From contig NZ_BMWG01000022.1 in NCBI RefSeq assembly GCF_014651115.1, positions 86,815 through 150,814 on the forward strand: DNA of 64,000 bases, written 5' to 3'. The position numbers were made by a program, and so were the translations under genes. Below the pieces are notes generated by a model. It was given only the letters and a program-made list of their open reading frames with translations. It was not told the origin of the DNA and did no database searches. The stretch is from Streptomyces inusitatus. GTDB taxonomy: Bacteria > Actinomycetota > Actinomycetes > Streptomycetales > Streptomycetaceae. Positions 1 through 8,538 of the stretch are shown here, piece by piece (position 1 is the stretch's first letter; each line of letters starts with the position of its first letter).

Positions 1-1
1 G

Positions 2-832
2 GGCGTGCTGATGCTCATCGGGCTCGCCGTGGCACGGGATCTCCGCCGACGGCGGGCGGAGCGGGCCGAACAGAAAGAGGCGGAGGCGGAGGCAGGGGCT
101 GAGGCAAGGGCTGAGGCAAGGGCTGAGGCAAGGGCAGAGGCAAGGGCAGAGGCAGGGGCGAGCACCCCACAGGCCGGGCCGCCCGGCGACGACCTCATGG
201 CCTCCCTCTTCAGCGCGAGCGCGGCCCGCCTCCGCCGCCATCTGCCGCTCTTCATGCTGCTGGGCGCGGGCGTCGCCGTCCTCGCGCAGAGCCATGTCCT
301 CGGCGGCGGCGAGGCCACCAGCTTCCTGATCGCCAAGGGCGACTACACCGAGGCCGCGCAGGTCGACTTCTACCGCGCCTTCGGCTTCCTCCCGCTGATC
401 GCGACGACCGCACTGGCCTCCGGCGCGTACGGCATCGCGGGCTTCACCTTCGTCTACCCCATCGGCTATCTGATGCCGAACCCCGCCCTCGCGGCCCTCG
501 CCGGGGCCGCGGTCTTCGCGGCCGAGGTGCTGGCGCTCTCCGCCATCGGACGGCTCCTCGGCCGGCTGCCCGCCGTACGCGACTCCTCGGAGCAACTGCG
601 CGCCGCCATCACCGACGCGCTCCAGCTCGCGATCCTCTTCGGTTCGCTGCTGGCCGCCGAGGCCATGGGCGGCGGGCTCGGAATCATGGTCGTCGGCGGA
701 CTGTGGCTGCTCAACGAGGCGATGGGACGGCCCGTGGTGCGGATGGCTGCGGCCCCCGCCGCGGTGATCGCCAGCGGGGTGCTCCTCAACCTCCTGTACT
801 GGCTGGACCTCTTCACCCCGGTCACCGGCTGA
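2..832 (+). CDS. yhfT: YhfT-like membrane protein, 5' end outside window
   Basis: The frame is open to the left edge, so only the C-terminal ~277 residues are visible; YhfT proteins are about 430 residues. The visible part starts with the end of a hydrophobic segment, then a charged Arg/Glu/Ala linker containing a four-residue repeat (EARA/EAGA). At least five hydrophobic segments follow, including a long one around FGFLPLIATTALASG and a last one ending in NLLYWLDLF. It is presumably an inner-membrane transport or channel protein; the substrate is unknown. The family call rests on topology plus the next three genes, which match php, yhfS and yhfX of the E. coli yhf operon. It ends 14 bases before php and is clearly co-transcribed with it. 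Confidence 0.7.
   Translation, partial: GVLMLIGLAVARDLRRRRAERAEQKEAEAEAGAEARAEARAEARAEARAEAGASTPQAGPPGDDLMASLFSASAARLRRHLPLFMLLGAGVAVLAQSHVLGGGEATSFLIAKGDYTEAAQVDFYRAFGFLPLIATTALASGAYGIAGFTFVYPIGYLMPNPALAALAGAAVFAAEVLALSAIGRLLGRLPAVRDSSEQLRAAITDALQLAILFGSLLAAEAMGGGLGIMVVGGLWLLNEAMGRPVVRMAAAPAAVIASGVLLNLLYWLDLFTPVTG
89..160 (+). repeat. Six 12-bp tandem repeats inside yhfT
   Basis: Units begin at 89, 101, 113, 125, 137 and 149. The core unit is GAGGCAAGGGCT with one- or two-base variants. The array is in frame and encodes alternating Glu-Ala-Arg/Gly-Ala blocks in the cytosolic linker, so copy number can change by four residues without breaking the frame. Confidence 0.9.
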
Positions 833-846
833 CCCGTGGAGCCCCC

Positions 847-1878
847 ATGAACCGACCGCACCCGCCGCCGCCCGTACTGCACACGGTCACCGGCCCGCTC
901 CCCCTCCACCGCGTGACGGGCCCGGTGCTCGCCCATGAGCACCTCGTCCTCGATCTCGACCGTACGGGCGAGGGCGCGGCCGTCCTCGGCCGCCGGCACT
1001 CCCCGGCGGTCGCCGCCGAGCTGGCCGGGCTCCGCGAGGAGTTCGGACTCTCCCTGGTCGTCGAGATGACCTGCCGGGGCATGGGCCGCGACGTACCCGC
1101 GCTGGCAGAGATCTCCCGGGCCTCGGGCGTCGCCGTGACCGCCGCCACCGGCTGGTACCACGAGCGCTTCCACACCCCCGAGACCGTCGGCCGCGAGGTG
1201 GCGGAACTGGCGGAGACGCTGGTACGGGAGATCACCGACGGCATCAGTACCAGCACCGGCACCGGCACCGAGGCCGTCCGGCCCGCCGTCATCGGCGAGA
1301 TCGGCAGCCACGGCGAGACGCCGAGCGGACCCGAGGCCCGGGTGCTGCGCGCGGCGGCGCGGGCGGCGCTGGCCACCGGCCTCCCGGTCGCCACCCACGC
1401 CGGGCTGGGCCGGGGCGGACCCGCCCAGCTCGATCTGCTCGCCGGGGAGGGGCTCGCCCCCGAGCGGATCGCCATCGGCCACCAGGACCTGCTGGACCGC
1501 CCGGCGACCCATCGCGCGCTGGCGGCGGCGGGCGCGTACGTCTCCTTCGACACCGTCGGCAAGGAGCACTACCGCAGCGACGCGACCCGGCTGCGGCTGC
1601 TGCTGGCGCTGCTGGACGCGGGCCACGCGGACCGGGCGCTGCTGAGCTGCGACATCTCGCGCCACGGCTATCTGCGGACCGAGGAAGGACAGGGGTACGG
1701 GCATCTCCTCCGGGTTTTCCTGCCGAGGCTGCGCGCGGCCGGCGCGGACGAGGAGCTGCTCGACCTGATCACCCGGCGCAACCCGCTGCGCCTCCTCACC
1801 GGCACCGACCCCGGCCCGCGCCGCCCGCGCCCCACCCCTCAAGCAGAACTCGATCCGCGCACCCCGCAGGAGCCCTGA
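847..1878 (+). CDS. php: Phosphotriesterase-homology protein (PHP family)
   Basis: 343 residues, amidohydrolase-fold metal enzyme of the phosphotriesterase family. Visible metal-site features are the HxH pair (His30, His32 in AHEHL), a GEIG motif where the bridging ligand sits, His in VATHAG and IAIGHQD, and Asp in LLSCDISRHG. Glu in GEIG replaces the carboxylated Lys of true phosphotriesterases, as in E. coli PHP (YhfV), so paraoxonase activity is not expected. The natural substrate is unknown. ATG 847 follows GGAG at a good distance; an upstream in-frame start at 703 would overlap yhfT. The stop overlaps the ATG of yhfS by one base (TGATG), which suggests translational coupling. Confidence 0.82.
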   Translation: MNRPHPPPPVLHTVTGPLPLHRVTGPVLAHEHLVLDLDRTGEGAAVLGRRHSPAVAAELAGLREEFGLSLVVEMTCRGMGRDVPALAEISRASGVAVTAATGWYHERFHTPETVGREVAELAETLVREITDGISTSTGTGTEAVRPAVIGEIGSHGETPSGPEARVLRAAARAALATGLPVATHAGLGRGGPAQLDLLAGEGLAPERIAIGHQDLLDRPATHRALAAAGAYVSFDTVGKEHYRSDATRLRLLLALLDAGHADRALLSCDISRHGYLRTEEGQGYGHLLRVFLPRLRAAGADEELLDLITRRNPLRLLTGTDPGPRRPRPTPQAELDPRTPQEP

Positions 1879-3104
1879 TGCCCGCCGTCCCCCGTACTCT
1901 CCCCCGTACCTTTCCCCTCCCCACCGTCCCGCTCCAGGACGCCATCGCCCGGCAGTTCCGCCTCCTGGAGTGCACGGCCGCCCACTTCGAGGGCCAGGAG
2001 CTGTTCACCGCGGACGCCGGGGTCGTGCCGGGCCTCGGCCGCCCGCTCGCCACCGCCCGGGTGGAGGCGGTACTCGCCGACTTCCTCCACGCGCCGGACG
2101 CGGCCCTGGTCCAGGGCGCGGGCACCGGGGCGATCCGGGCCGCCCTGCACGCCATGGCCCGCGCCATGGCGCGCTCCGCCGACCCCCGGGAGCGGGAACG
2201 CGAACTCCTCATCCACCGCGCCCCCGTCTACCGCACCACCGGCACCACCCTGCGGAGCATGGGAGTGCGCACCGCCGAGGCCGACTTCAACGACCCGGAC
2301 GCGCTGCGCACCGCGCTCGGCCGCGCCCGCTGGGCCTATATCCAGCACACCCGCCAGCGCCTCGGCGACTCCTACGACCTCGGCGCGACCCTCGCCGCCT
2401 GCCGGGAGGCGGGGGTGCGCACCATCGTCGACGACAACTACGCGGTGCTGCGGGTCCCGGCCTGCGGGGTCGAACTCGGGGCGGATGCCTCCTGCTTCTC
2501 CCTCTTCAAGCTGCACGGGCCGGAGGGCGTCGGCATCGTCGCGGGCGCCCCCGACCTCGTCGCCCGGGTCCGCGCCGACAACTACTCGGGCGGCGGCCAG
2601 GTCCAGGGCCACCAGGCGCTGGACGCCCTGCGCGCCCTCACCCACGTACCGGTGATGTGGTCGATCCAGTCCCGGGTCACCCAGGAGATCGCCGACCGGC
2701 TGAGCGCCGGGGAGGTGCCGGGCGTGGCGGAGGTGGCGATCGCCAACGCCCAGGACCGCTGTCTGCTGGTGCGCCTGGACCGTCCCGTCGCCCGCGAACT
2801 GCCCGCCGTCGCGGCCCGCTTCGGGGCCGCGCCGCACCCCGTGGGCGCGAACTCCCGCTACGAGATCGCCCCGCTGATCTACCGGATGTCCTCCTCCACC
2901 CTGGACGACTGCCCCGGGCTCGCCGACTGGACCGTGCGCGTGAACCCGATGCGCGCGGGCGCGAACCTGGTCATCGGCCTGCTCCGCAGCGCCCTCGCGG
3001 CAATCCCCGAGCCCGCCGCCGACCTCGCCGAGCCGACCGGGCCCGCCGGGCCCACCGAGCCCACCGAGCCCACTGAAACGGCTGTCGCGACGCCCCGGGC
3101 CTGA
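1878..3104 (+). CDS. yhfS: YhfS-like PLP-dependent aminotransferase-fold protein
   Basis: 408 residues with the fold-type I PLP enzyme pattern. The likely Schiff-base lysine is in SLFKLHGPEGVG, about residue 213, preceded by an acidic pocket region (TIVDDNYAV) that fits the Asp contacting the PLP ring nitrogen. The length matches YhfS. The C-terminal ~25 residues are a Pro/Thr/Glu-rich tail (TEPTEPTE) not needed for the fold. The start is supported by AGGAG six bases upstream and by overlap with php. It probably acts on an amino-acid-like substrate together with yhfX; the reaction is not known to me. A cystathionine-lyase- or selenocysteine-synthase-like role cannot be excluded from sequence alone. 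Confidence 0.78.
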   Translation: MPAVPRTLPRTFPLPTVPLQDAIARQFRLLECTAAHFEGQELFTADAGVVPGLGRPLATARVEAVLADFLHAPDAALVQGAGTGAIRAALHAMARAMARSADPRERERELLIHRAPVYRTTGTTLRSMGVRTAEADFNDPDALRTALGRARWAYIQHTRQRLGDSYDLGATLAACREAGVRTIVDDNYAVLRVPACGVELGADASCFSLFKLHGPEGVGIVAGAPDLVARVRADNYSGGGQVQGHQALDALRALTHVPVMWSIQSRVTQEIADRLSAGEVPGVAEVAIANAQDRCLLVRLDRPVARELPAVAARFGAAPHPVGANSRYEIAPLIYRMSSSTLDDCPGLADWTVRVNPMRAGANLVIGLLRSALAAIPEPAADLAEPTGPAGPTEPTEPTETAVATPRA

Positions 3105-3109
3105 CCGCC

Positions 3110-4285
3110 GTGTTCCTCGACACCGTCCTCGCCCGCAACCCCGCCCTGGTGACGGCCGCCGCCGCCCTCCACCAGCGGGGCGACATCCCGCCCGACACCT
3201 ATGTCATGGATCTCGACGCCGTCGAGTCCAACGCCGCGCTGCTCGCCGCCGAGGCGGACCGGCTCGGTCTGACCCTCTGGTTCATGGCCAAACACCTCGG
3301 CCGCAACCCCGAGCTGATCCGGGCGATCGCCCGCGCCATCCCCCGGTACGCGGCCGTCGATGCCGCCGAGGCCCGGGCCCTCGAAGCCGCCGGGGCCCGC
3401 CCCGGCAATCTCGGCCATCTCGTGCAGATCCCGCGCCGCGCCCTGCCCGGGCTGCTCGCCCTCCGGCCCACCGCGGTCACCGTGTACGACCTGGCCAACG
3501 CCCGCGCGGTGTCCGAGGCGGCGGTACGTCTGGGGTACGCGCAGGACATCCTCGTACGCCTCGAATCCGCGCCCGGCACCGGCCATCCCGGCCAGGAGGG
3601 CGGGGTGCCCCTCCCGGCGCTGGCCGGTTTCGCGGCGGCGGCCGGGCGGCTCCCCGGGGTGCGGATCGCGGGGGTCACCGCCTTCCCCTGTCTGCGCTGC
3701 GACCCGGTCACCGGGGAGCCCCGCCCGACGCCGAATCTGCCGCTCCTGCTGACGGCGCGCGACACACTGCGCGGGCTCGGACACCGCGATCTCTCCGTCA
3801 GCGCCCCCGGCGCGACCTCCGTGGCCGCGCTGCCGCTGCTCGCCTCGGCGGGCGCGACCCACGCGGAGCCCGGTCACGCCCTCACCGGCACCACGCCCCT
3901 GCACGCGGTGGATCCGCACCGGCCGGAGAAACCCGCGTACGTGTACGTCACCGAGGTCGCCCACACCCTCGCGGACGGCCGCCCCGCGCTCTTCGGCGGC
4001 GGCTTCTACCCGCGCGGCCGGGTGGCGAGCGCCCTGCTCCCGCGCAGCGGGGCCCGGCTGCGGGTGGCGGACGCGCCCGCCGGGAACATCGACTACTACC
4101 GGCTGCTCGCGGCCCCCGGGGCCGAGGCCGGGGCCGTGCGGACCGGCGACACGGCGGTGCTCGCCTTCCGTACCCAGATCTTCGTCACCCGCTCGACGGT
4201 CGCCGTCGTCGCGGGCCTCTCGGGCCTCTCGGGGGGCTCCACCCGGCTGACCGGCCTGTACGACTCCCGGGGCCGCCCCCTCTGA
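3110..4285 (+). CDS. yhfX: YhfX-like alanine-racemase-fold PLP protein
   Basis: 391 residues. The N-terminal half looks like the alanine racemase / D-serine dehydratase-like TIM barrel, with the likely PLP lysine in LWFMAKHLGRNPEL (about residue 57). The C-terminal part has the beta-domain pattern (FGGGFYPRGRV, ...GNIDYYRL). It is the fourth gene of the yhf-type operon, five bases after yhfS, and starts with GTG with only a weak ribosome site, which suggests coupling. Two PLP enzymes of different fold beside a metal hydrolase and a membrane protein imply a small catabolic or salvage pathway for an amino-acid derivative; this is inference from gene content. Confidence 0.78.
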   Translation: MFLDTVLARNPALVTAAAALHQRGDIPPDTYVMDLDAVESNAALLAAEADRLGLTLWFMAKHLGRNPELIRAIARAIPRYAAVDAAEARALEAAGARPGNLGHLVQIPRRALPGLLALRPTAVTVYDLANARAVSEAAVRLGYAQDILVRLESAPGTGHPGQEGGVPLPALAGFAAAAGRLPGVRIAGVTAFPCLRCDPVTGEPRPTPNLPLLLTARDTLRGLGHRDLSVSAPGATSVAALPLLASAGATHAEPGHALTGTTPLHAVDPHRPEKPAYVYVTEVAHTLADGRPALFGGGFYPRGRVASALLPRSGARLRVADAPAGNIDYYRLLAAPGAEAGAVRTGDTAVLAFRTQIFVTRSTVAVVAGLSGLSGGSTRLTGLYDSRGRPL

Positions 4286-4300
4286 GCCCGGGTACGCCGA

Positions 4301-4353
4301 GGGCCCGCGCCCCGGCCGCCCCGAAGAAAGGGGACGACCGGGGGCACGGGCCC
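4301..4353. terminator. Convergent terminator between yhfX and lysS
   Basis: A long GC-rich inverted repeat: left arm 4301-4322, right arm 4330-4353, loop GAAGAAA, interrupted by a few G-U type mismatches and one bulge. It lies between convergent stops and could serve both strands. Confidence 0.7.
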
Positions 4354-4362
4354 GGGATTCGG

Positions 4363-6111
4363 CTACGCGCCCAGCAGCTTGCGGACGCGCTCCATGCCGA
4401 CCGCCAGCAGCAGCGTGGGCAGCCGCGGCCCGGTCTCCCGGGTCACCAGCAGCCGGTAGAGCAGGGCGAAGAACGTCCGCTGGGCGATCTTCAGCTCAGG
4501 GGTCGGCTTGGCGTCCGGCTCCAGCCCCGCCATCACCTTCGGCACCCCGTAGACCAGGGTGGTCAGGCCGTCGAGAGACCAGTGCGACTCCAGGCCAGCC
4601 AGCAGCCTGCGCAGCGACTCACGGCCCTCGTCGTCCAGCGAGGCGAGCAGCTCGGCGTCCGGCTCCTCGCGCACGATGGTGCGCGCGTCGGCCGGGACCT
4701 GGCTGGTGATCCAGTTCTCCGCGCGGTCCAGCCTCGGCCGGGCCTCGTCGAGCGAGGCGATCGGATTCTCCGGGTCCAGCTCGCTCAGGATGCGGATGGT
4801 CTGCTCGTCGTGCCCGGCGGTGATGTCCGCGACGGACGCCAGCGTGCGGTACGGCAGCGGCCTCGGGGTGCTCGGCAGCTCCCCGACGGCGGTGCGCACG
4901 GCGCGGGAGTACGCCGCCGCGTCGGCGGGCAGCGCGGAGCCGTCCGCGACCTTCGCGGCGAGCTTGTCCCACTCGTCGTACAGCCGCTGGATCTCCTGGT
5001 CGAACGCGATCTTGAAGGCCTGGTTGGGGCGGCGGCGCGCGTACAGCCAGCGCAGCAGCGGCGCTTCCATGATCTTCAGCGCGTCGGCCGGGGTGGGGAC
5101 CCCGCCCTTCGATGACGACATCTTCGCCATGCCGCTGATGCCGACGAAGGCGTACATCGGCCCGATCGGCTGCTTGCCGCCGAAGATGCCGACGATCTCG
5201 CCGCCGACCTGGAACGAGGACCCGGGCGAGGAGTGGTCGACCCCGCTCGGTTCAAAGATCACGCCCTCGTACGCCCAGCGCATCGGCCAGTCGACCTTCC
5301 ACACCAGCTTGCCGCGGTCGAACTCGCTCAGCCGGACGGTCTCGGTGAAACCGCAGGCCGAGCAGGTGTACGTCAGCTCGGTGGTGTCGTCGTCGTAGGC
5401 CGTGACGGTGGTGAGGTCCTTCTCGCAGCCGCCGCAGTAGGGCTTGTACGGGAAGTAACCGGAGGAGGTCGCGCCGTCGTCCTCGCCCGCCGCGCCGGAG
5501 CCCTCGGCGGCCTCCAGCTCGGCTTCGTCCACCGGCTTCTGCGACTTCTTCGGCGGGGCCTTCTTGGTGCGGTACTGGGCGAGGATCGCGTCGATGTCGC
5601 CGCGGTGGCGCATCGCGTGCAGCACCTGCTCGCGGTAGGCCCCGGAGGTGTACTGCGCGGTCTGGCTGATGCCGTCGTACTCGACGCCCAGCTCGGCCAG
5701 GGACTCGACCATCGCGGCCTTGAAGTGCTCCGCCCAGTTCGCGTGGGGGGAGCCCTTGGGCGCGGGCACCGAGGTCAGCGGGCGGCCGATGTACTCGGCC
5801 CAGCTCTCGTCGACGCCCTCGACGCCGGCCGGCACCTTGCGGTACCGGTCGTAGTCGTCCCAGGAGATCAGATGGCGGACCTGGTAGCCGCGGCGGCGGA
5901 CCTCGTCGGCGACCAGGTGCGGGGTCATCACCTCACGGAGATTGCCCAGGTGAATGGGGCCGGAGGGGGAGAGTCCGGACGCGACGACGACGGGGGCGGT
6001 CGCGGCCGACGGTTTCGCCCCGGGCGCACGCCGTTCCGATTCCGCAATGACCTCGTCCGCGAAACGGGAGACCCAGTCGGTCTCGGTGCTGCTCTGAGCC
6101 ACGATCGGCAC
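4363..6111 (-). CDS. lysS: Lysyl-tRNA synthetase, class I
   Basis: 582 residues. It charges tRNA-Lys and belongs to the archaeal-type class I LysRS, not the class II enzyme of most bacteria. The HIGH motif appears as GPIHLGN and the KMSKS motif as KMSSSKG. A zinc-knuckle-like segment (CGGCEKDL ... CSACGF) lies near the middle, next to a Glu/Ala/Ser-rich insertion. The frame stays open far upstream, but the family N-terminus PIVAQSS begins at GTG 6111, preceded by GAAGGA, so the longer frame is not used. It diverges from argS; the two start codons are 144 bases apart and must share the promoter region. Confidence 0.93.
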   Translation of the reverse strand: MPIVAQSSTETDWVSRFADEVIAESERRAPGAKPSAATAPVVVASGLSPSGPIHLGNLREVMTPHLVADEVRRRGYQVRHLISWDDYDRYRKVPAGVEGVDESWAEYIGRPLTSVPAPKGSPHANWAEHFKAAMVESLAELGVEYDGISQTAQYTSGAYREQVLHAMRHRGDIDAILAQYRTKKAPPKKSQKPVDEAELEAAEGSGAAGEDDGATSSGYFPYKPYCGGCEKDLTTVTAYDDDTTELTYTCSACGFTETVRLSEFDRGKLVWKVDWPMRWAYEGVIFEPSGVDHSSPGSSFQVGGEIVGIFGGKQPIGPMYAFVGISGMAKMSSSKGGVPTPADALKIMEAPLLRWLYARRRPNQAFKIAFDQEIQRLYDEWDKLAAKVADGSALPADAAAYSRAVRTAVGELPSTPRPLPYRTLASVADITAGHDEQTIRILSELDPENPIASLDEARPRLDRAENWITSQVPADARTIVREEPDAELLASLDDEGRESLRRLLAGLESHWSLDGLTTLVYGVPKVMAGLEPDAKPTPELKIAQRTFFALLYRLLVTRETGPRLPTLLLAVGMERVRKLLGA

Positions 6112-6255
6112 GTCCTTCTTCCTCAATCGTCGGTTGAGGCCATTCTCCCAGACGCGCGGACCCGCTCCGGGGTTTTCCACAGCTGCGGAGAGTGAGCCCG
6201 GTCCCCCGTGGGACACTTGACATCCACATACCCCGACCTTCAGGAACGGAAGATC

Positions 6256-8025
6256 ATGGCCGCGGTCCCTTCCCTCGCCTCGCATGTGCAGCAGCGCCTC
6301 GCGGACGCCCTCTCGGCAGCCCTGCCGGAGGCCGGCTCCGCCGACCCGCTGCTGCGACGAAGCGACCGGGCCGACTTCCAGGCCAACGGCATCCTGGCAC
6401 TCGCCAAGAAGACGAAGGCCAATCCGCGCGAGCTGGCGGCCAAGGTCGTCGAGGCGATCGGGGCCGATGACGCCCTCCAGGAGATCGAGGTCTCCGGACC
6501 GGGCTTCCTCAACATCACCGTGAGCGACGCGGCGATCGTCCGCACACTGGCCGCCCGCGCCGCCGACGACCGTCTCGGCGTGCCGTTCAACGAGCACCCG
6601 GGCACCACGGTGATCGACTACGCCCAGCCGAATGTGGCCAAGGAGATGCACGTCGGCCATCTGCGTTCGGCCGTGATCGGCGCGGCGATGGTCGAGATCC
6701 TGGAGTTCACCGGCGAGAGCGTGATCCGCCGCCACCACATCGGCGACTGGGGCACCCAGTTCGGCATGCTCATCCAGTATCTGATCGAGCACCCGCACGA
6801 GCTGGACCACAAGAGCGAGGGGGAGGTCTCCGGCGAGGAGGCGATGTCCTCGCTGAACCGCCTCTACAAGGCCTCGCGCGCCGCCTTCGACTCCGACGAG
6901 GAGTTCAAGGCCCGCTCCCGGGACCGCGTGGTCGCCCTCCAGTCGGGCGACCCCGAGACCCGCGCCCTGTGGCAGCGGTTCGTCGACGAGTCGAAGATCT
7001 ACTTCTACTCGGTCTTCGACCAGCTCGACATGGAGATCCACGACGCCGACGTGGTCGGCGAGTCCGGTTACAACGACATGCTGGACGAGACCTGCCGGAT
7101 CCTGGAGGAGTCGGGCGTCGCGGTCCGCTCCGAGGGCGCGCTCTGTGTCTTCTTCGACGACGTCAAGGGCCCGGACGGCAAGCCGACCCCGCTGATCGTC
7201 AAGAAGTCCAACGGCGGCTACGGCTACGCGGCCACCGATCTCTCCGCCATCCGCGACCGGGTCTCCGCCCTCAAGGCCGACACCCTGGTCTATGTGGTGG
7301 ACGCCCGGCAGGCCCTGCACTTCAAGATGGTCTTCGAGACCGCCCGCCGGGCCGGCTGGCTCAATGACGAGGTCAAGGCGGTCCAGCTCGCCTTCGGCAC
7401 GGTCCTCGGCGCGGACGGCAAGCCGTTCAAGACCCGTGAGGGCGAGACCGTGCGGCTGGTGGACCTGCTCGCCGAGGCGGTGCAGCACGCCACCGCCGTC
7501 GTCCGCGAGAAGGACAAGCAGAACCGGCTGACCGAGGCCGAGATCGCCGAGCGCGGCGAGCAGGTCGGCATCGGCGCGATCAAGTACGCGGACCTGTCGA
7601 CCTCGGCCACCCGCGACTACCGCTTCGACCTGGACCAGATGGTGTCCCTCAACGGCGACACCTCCGTCTATCTCCAGTACGCGTACGCCCGGATCCAGTC
7701 CATCAAGCGCAACGCCGGCGAGTTCCGCCCGGCCGCCCACCCCGAGCTGCCCCTCGCCCCCGCCGAGCGCGCCCTCGGCCTCCACCTCGACCGGTTCGCC
7801 GAGACCGTCGCCGAGGTGGCCGCCGCCTACGAGCCGCACAAGCTGGCCGCGTACCTCTACCAGCTCGCCTCACACCTGACCAAGTTCTACGACCAGTGCC
7901 ACGTCCTGAGCGCGGACAACCCGCCGGAGGTCGTGGAGAACCGGCTGTTCCTGATCGACCTGACCGCCCGCACCCTCCACCAGGGCATGGCCCTCCTGGG
8001 CATCCGGACCCCCGAGCGCCTCTAG
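6256..8025 (+). CDS. argS: Arginyl-tRNA synthetase
   Basis: 589 residues, class Ia synthetase. The N-terminal Add1-like tRNA-binding domain (1-110) is followed by the HIGH motif as HVGHLRS. The second signature is the diverged FKTREG type seen in many bacterial ArgRS rather than a textbook KMSKS. The C-terminal anticodon-binding helical domain ends LLGIRTPERL. ATG 6256 is chosen because the family begins about here; an in-frame start at 6208 lies in the divergent promoter region with lysS. Confidence 0.95.
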   Translation: MAAVPSLASHVQQRLADALSAALPEAGSADPLLRRSDRADFQANGILALAKKTKANPRELAAKVVEAIGADDALQEIEVSGPGFLNITVSDAAIVRTLAARAADDRLGVPFNEHPGTTVIDYAQPNVAKEMHVGHLRSAVIGAAMVEILEFTGESVIRRHHIGDWGTQFGMLIQYLIEHPHELDHKSEGEVSGEEAMSSLNRLYKASRAAFDSDEEFKARSRDRVVALQSGDPETRALWQRFVDESKIYFYSVFDQLDMEIHDADVVGESGYNDMLDETCRILEESGVAVRSEGALCVFFDDVKGPDGKPTPLIVKKSNGGYGYAATDLSAIRDRVSALKADTLVYVVDARQALHFKMVFETARRAGWLNDEVKAVQLAFGTVLGADGKPFKTREGETVRLVDLLAEAVQHATAVVREKDKQNRLTEAEIAERGEQVGIGAIKYADLSTSATRDYRFDLDQMVSLNGDTSVYLQYAYARIQSIKRNAGEFRPAAHPELPLAPAERALGLHLDRFAETVAEVAAAYEPHKLAAYLYQLASHLTKFYDQCHVLSADNPPEVVENRLFLIDLTARTLHQGMALLGIRTPERL

Positions 8026-8037
8026 CCTCTCTGTCCC

Positions 8038-8071
8038 TGAGGGCCCCGGCCGATGACGGCCGGGGCCCTCA
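8038..8071. terminator. Perfect hairpin between argS and DUF1876 gene
   Basis: A 15-bp perfect stem (8038-8052 with 8057-8071) closed by an ATGA tetraloop, between two convergent genes. No U-run follows, as is usual in Streptomyces. Confidence 0.85.
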
Positions 8072-8078
8072 CGGCTGC

Positions 8079-8348
8079 TCAAGCCAGGGGGTGGGAGGTC
8101 CGCCCCGAGGCCTCGTCGATCTCGGTATGGGCTTTTCTGAGGAGCTGGGACGAGATGTCCATGAGCGCGCGGGCCGCCGCGATCTCCTCCCCGACCCGGA
8201 GCTGTTCCGAGTCGGACGGGTGGCGCTGCGCATGGCCGTGACCGCGCACTTCCGTCCCGTCCGCGAGTCTGACCATGGCGGCGGCGCGGGTGCTGTCGCC
8301 CTCCTCGCGGAATTCCAGCTCGATGTGCCATCCGACGAGTGTCTGCAT
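8079..8348 (-). CDS. DUF1876 family protein
   Basis: 89 residues. It fits the small actinobacterial DUF1876 family: a WHIEL-type beta strand near the N-terminus, a TRAAAMVRL strand, and a helix pair with AAARALMDISSQLLRKAHTEI. Soluble and likely cytosolic; function unknown. The start is supported by a strong GGAGGTGATC ribosome site just before ATG 8348. It is monocistronic and faces argS. Confidence 0.75.
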   Translation of the reverse strand: MQTLVGWHIELEFREEGDSTRAAAMVRLADGTEVRGHGHAQRHPSDSEQLRVGEEIAAARALMDISSQLLRKAHTEIDEASGRTSHPLA

Positions 8349-8447
8349 GGTGGATCACCTCCAGCGGTACGTCTCCAGGGTGCGCCCGAAGGCGGCAGAT
8401 CACCACTTTCCGGCGGGCCGACGCCCTCCACGACTTACCTTCTGGTG

Positions 8448-8472
8448 AGTACCGCACTAATTAGTCGGTACT
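8448..8472. promoter_or_regulatory. Palindromic operator candidate before the imine reductase gene
   Basis: The 25-base element has arms AGTACCG and CGGTACT around the palindromic core ACTAATTAGT, with one extra C on the left side. A second weaker dyad (TTACC...GGTGA) overlaps its left edge from 8436. The AT-rich core stands out from the surrounding GC-rich DNA. The layout resembles HxlR- or MarR-type operators, but no such regulator gene is adjacent. Confidence 0.55.
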
Positions 8473-8538
8473 TGTGGGTCGTGCGGCGCGCGATGAGGAT
8501 CGGGGAACACCCCAGGCCATTCACCGAGGAGCCTCCCC

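Noticed and set aside
466..2212. Long minus-strand reading frames opposite php and yhfS
   Set aside because: They are the shadow of high-GC codon bias on the other strand, with Arg/Ala/Gly-rich translations, no domain pattern and full overlap with well-supported genes.
4363..7839. A single 1158-residue frame covering lysS and the argS complement
   Set aside because: The N-terminal half is antisense to argS. The lysS family start and a ribosome site at 6111 show that only 582 residues are real.
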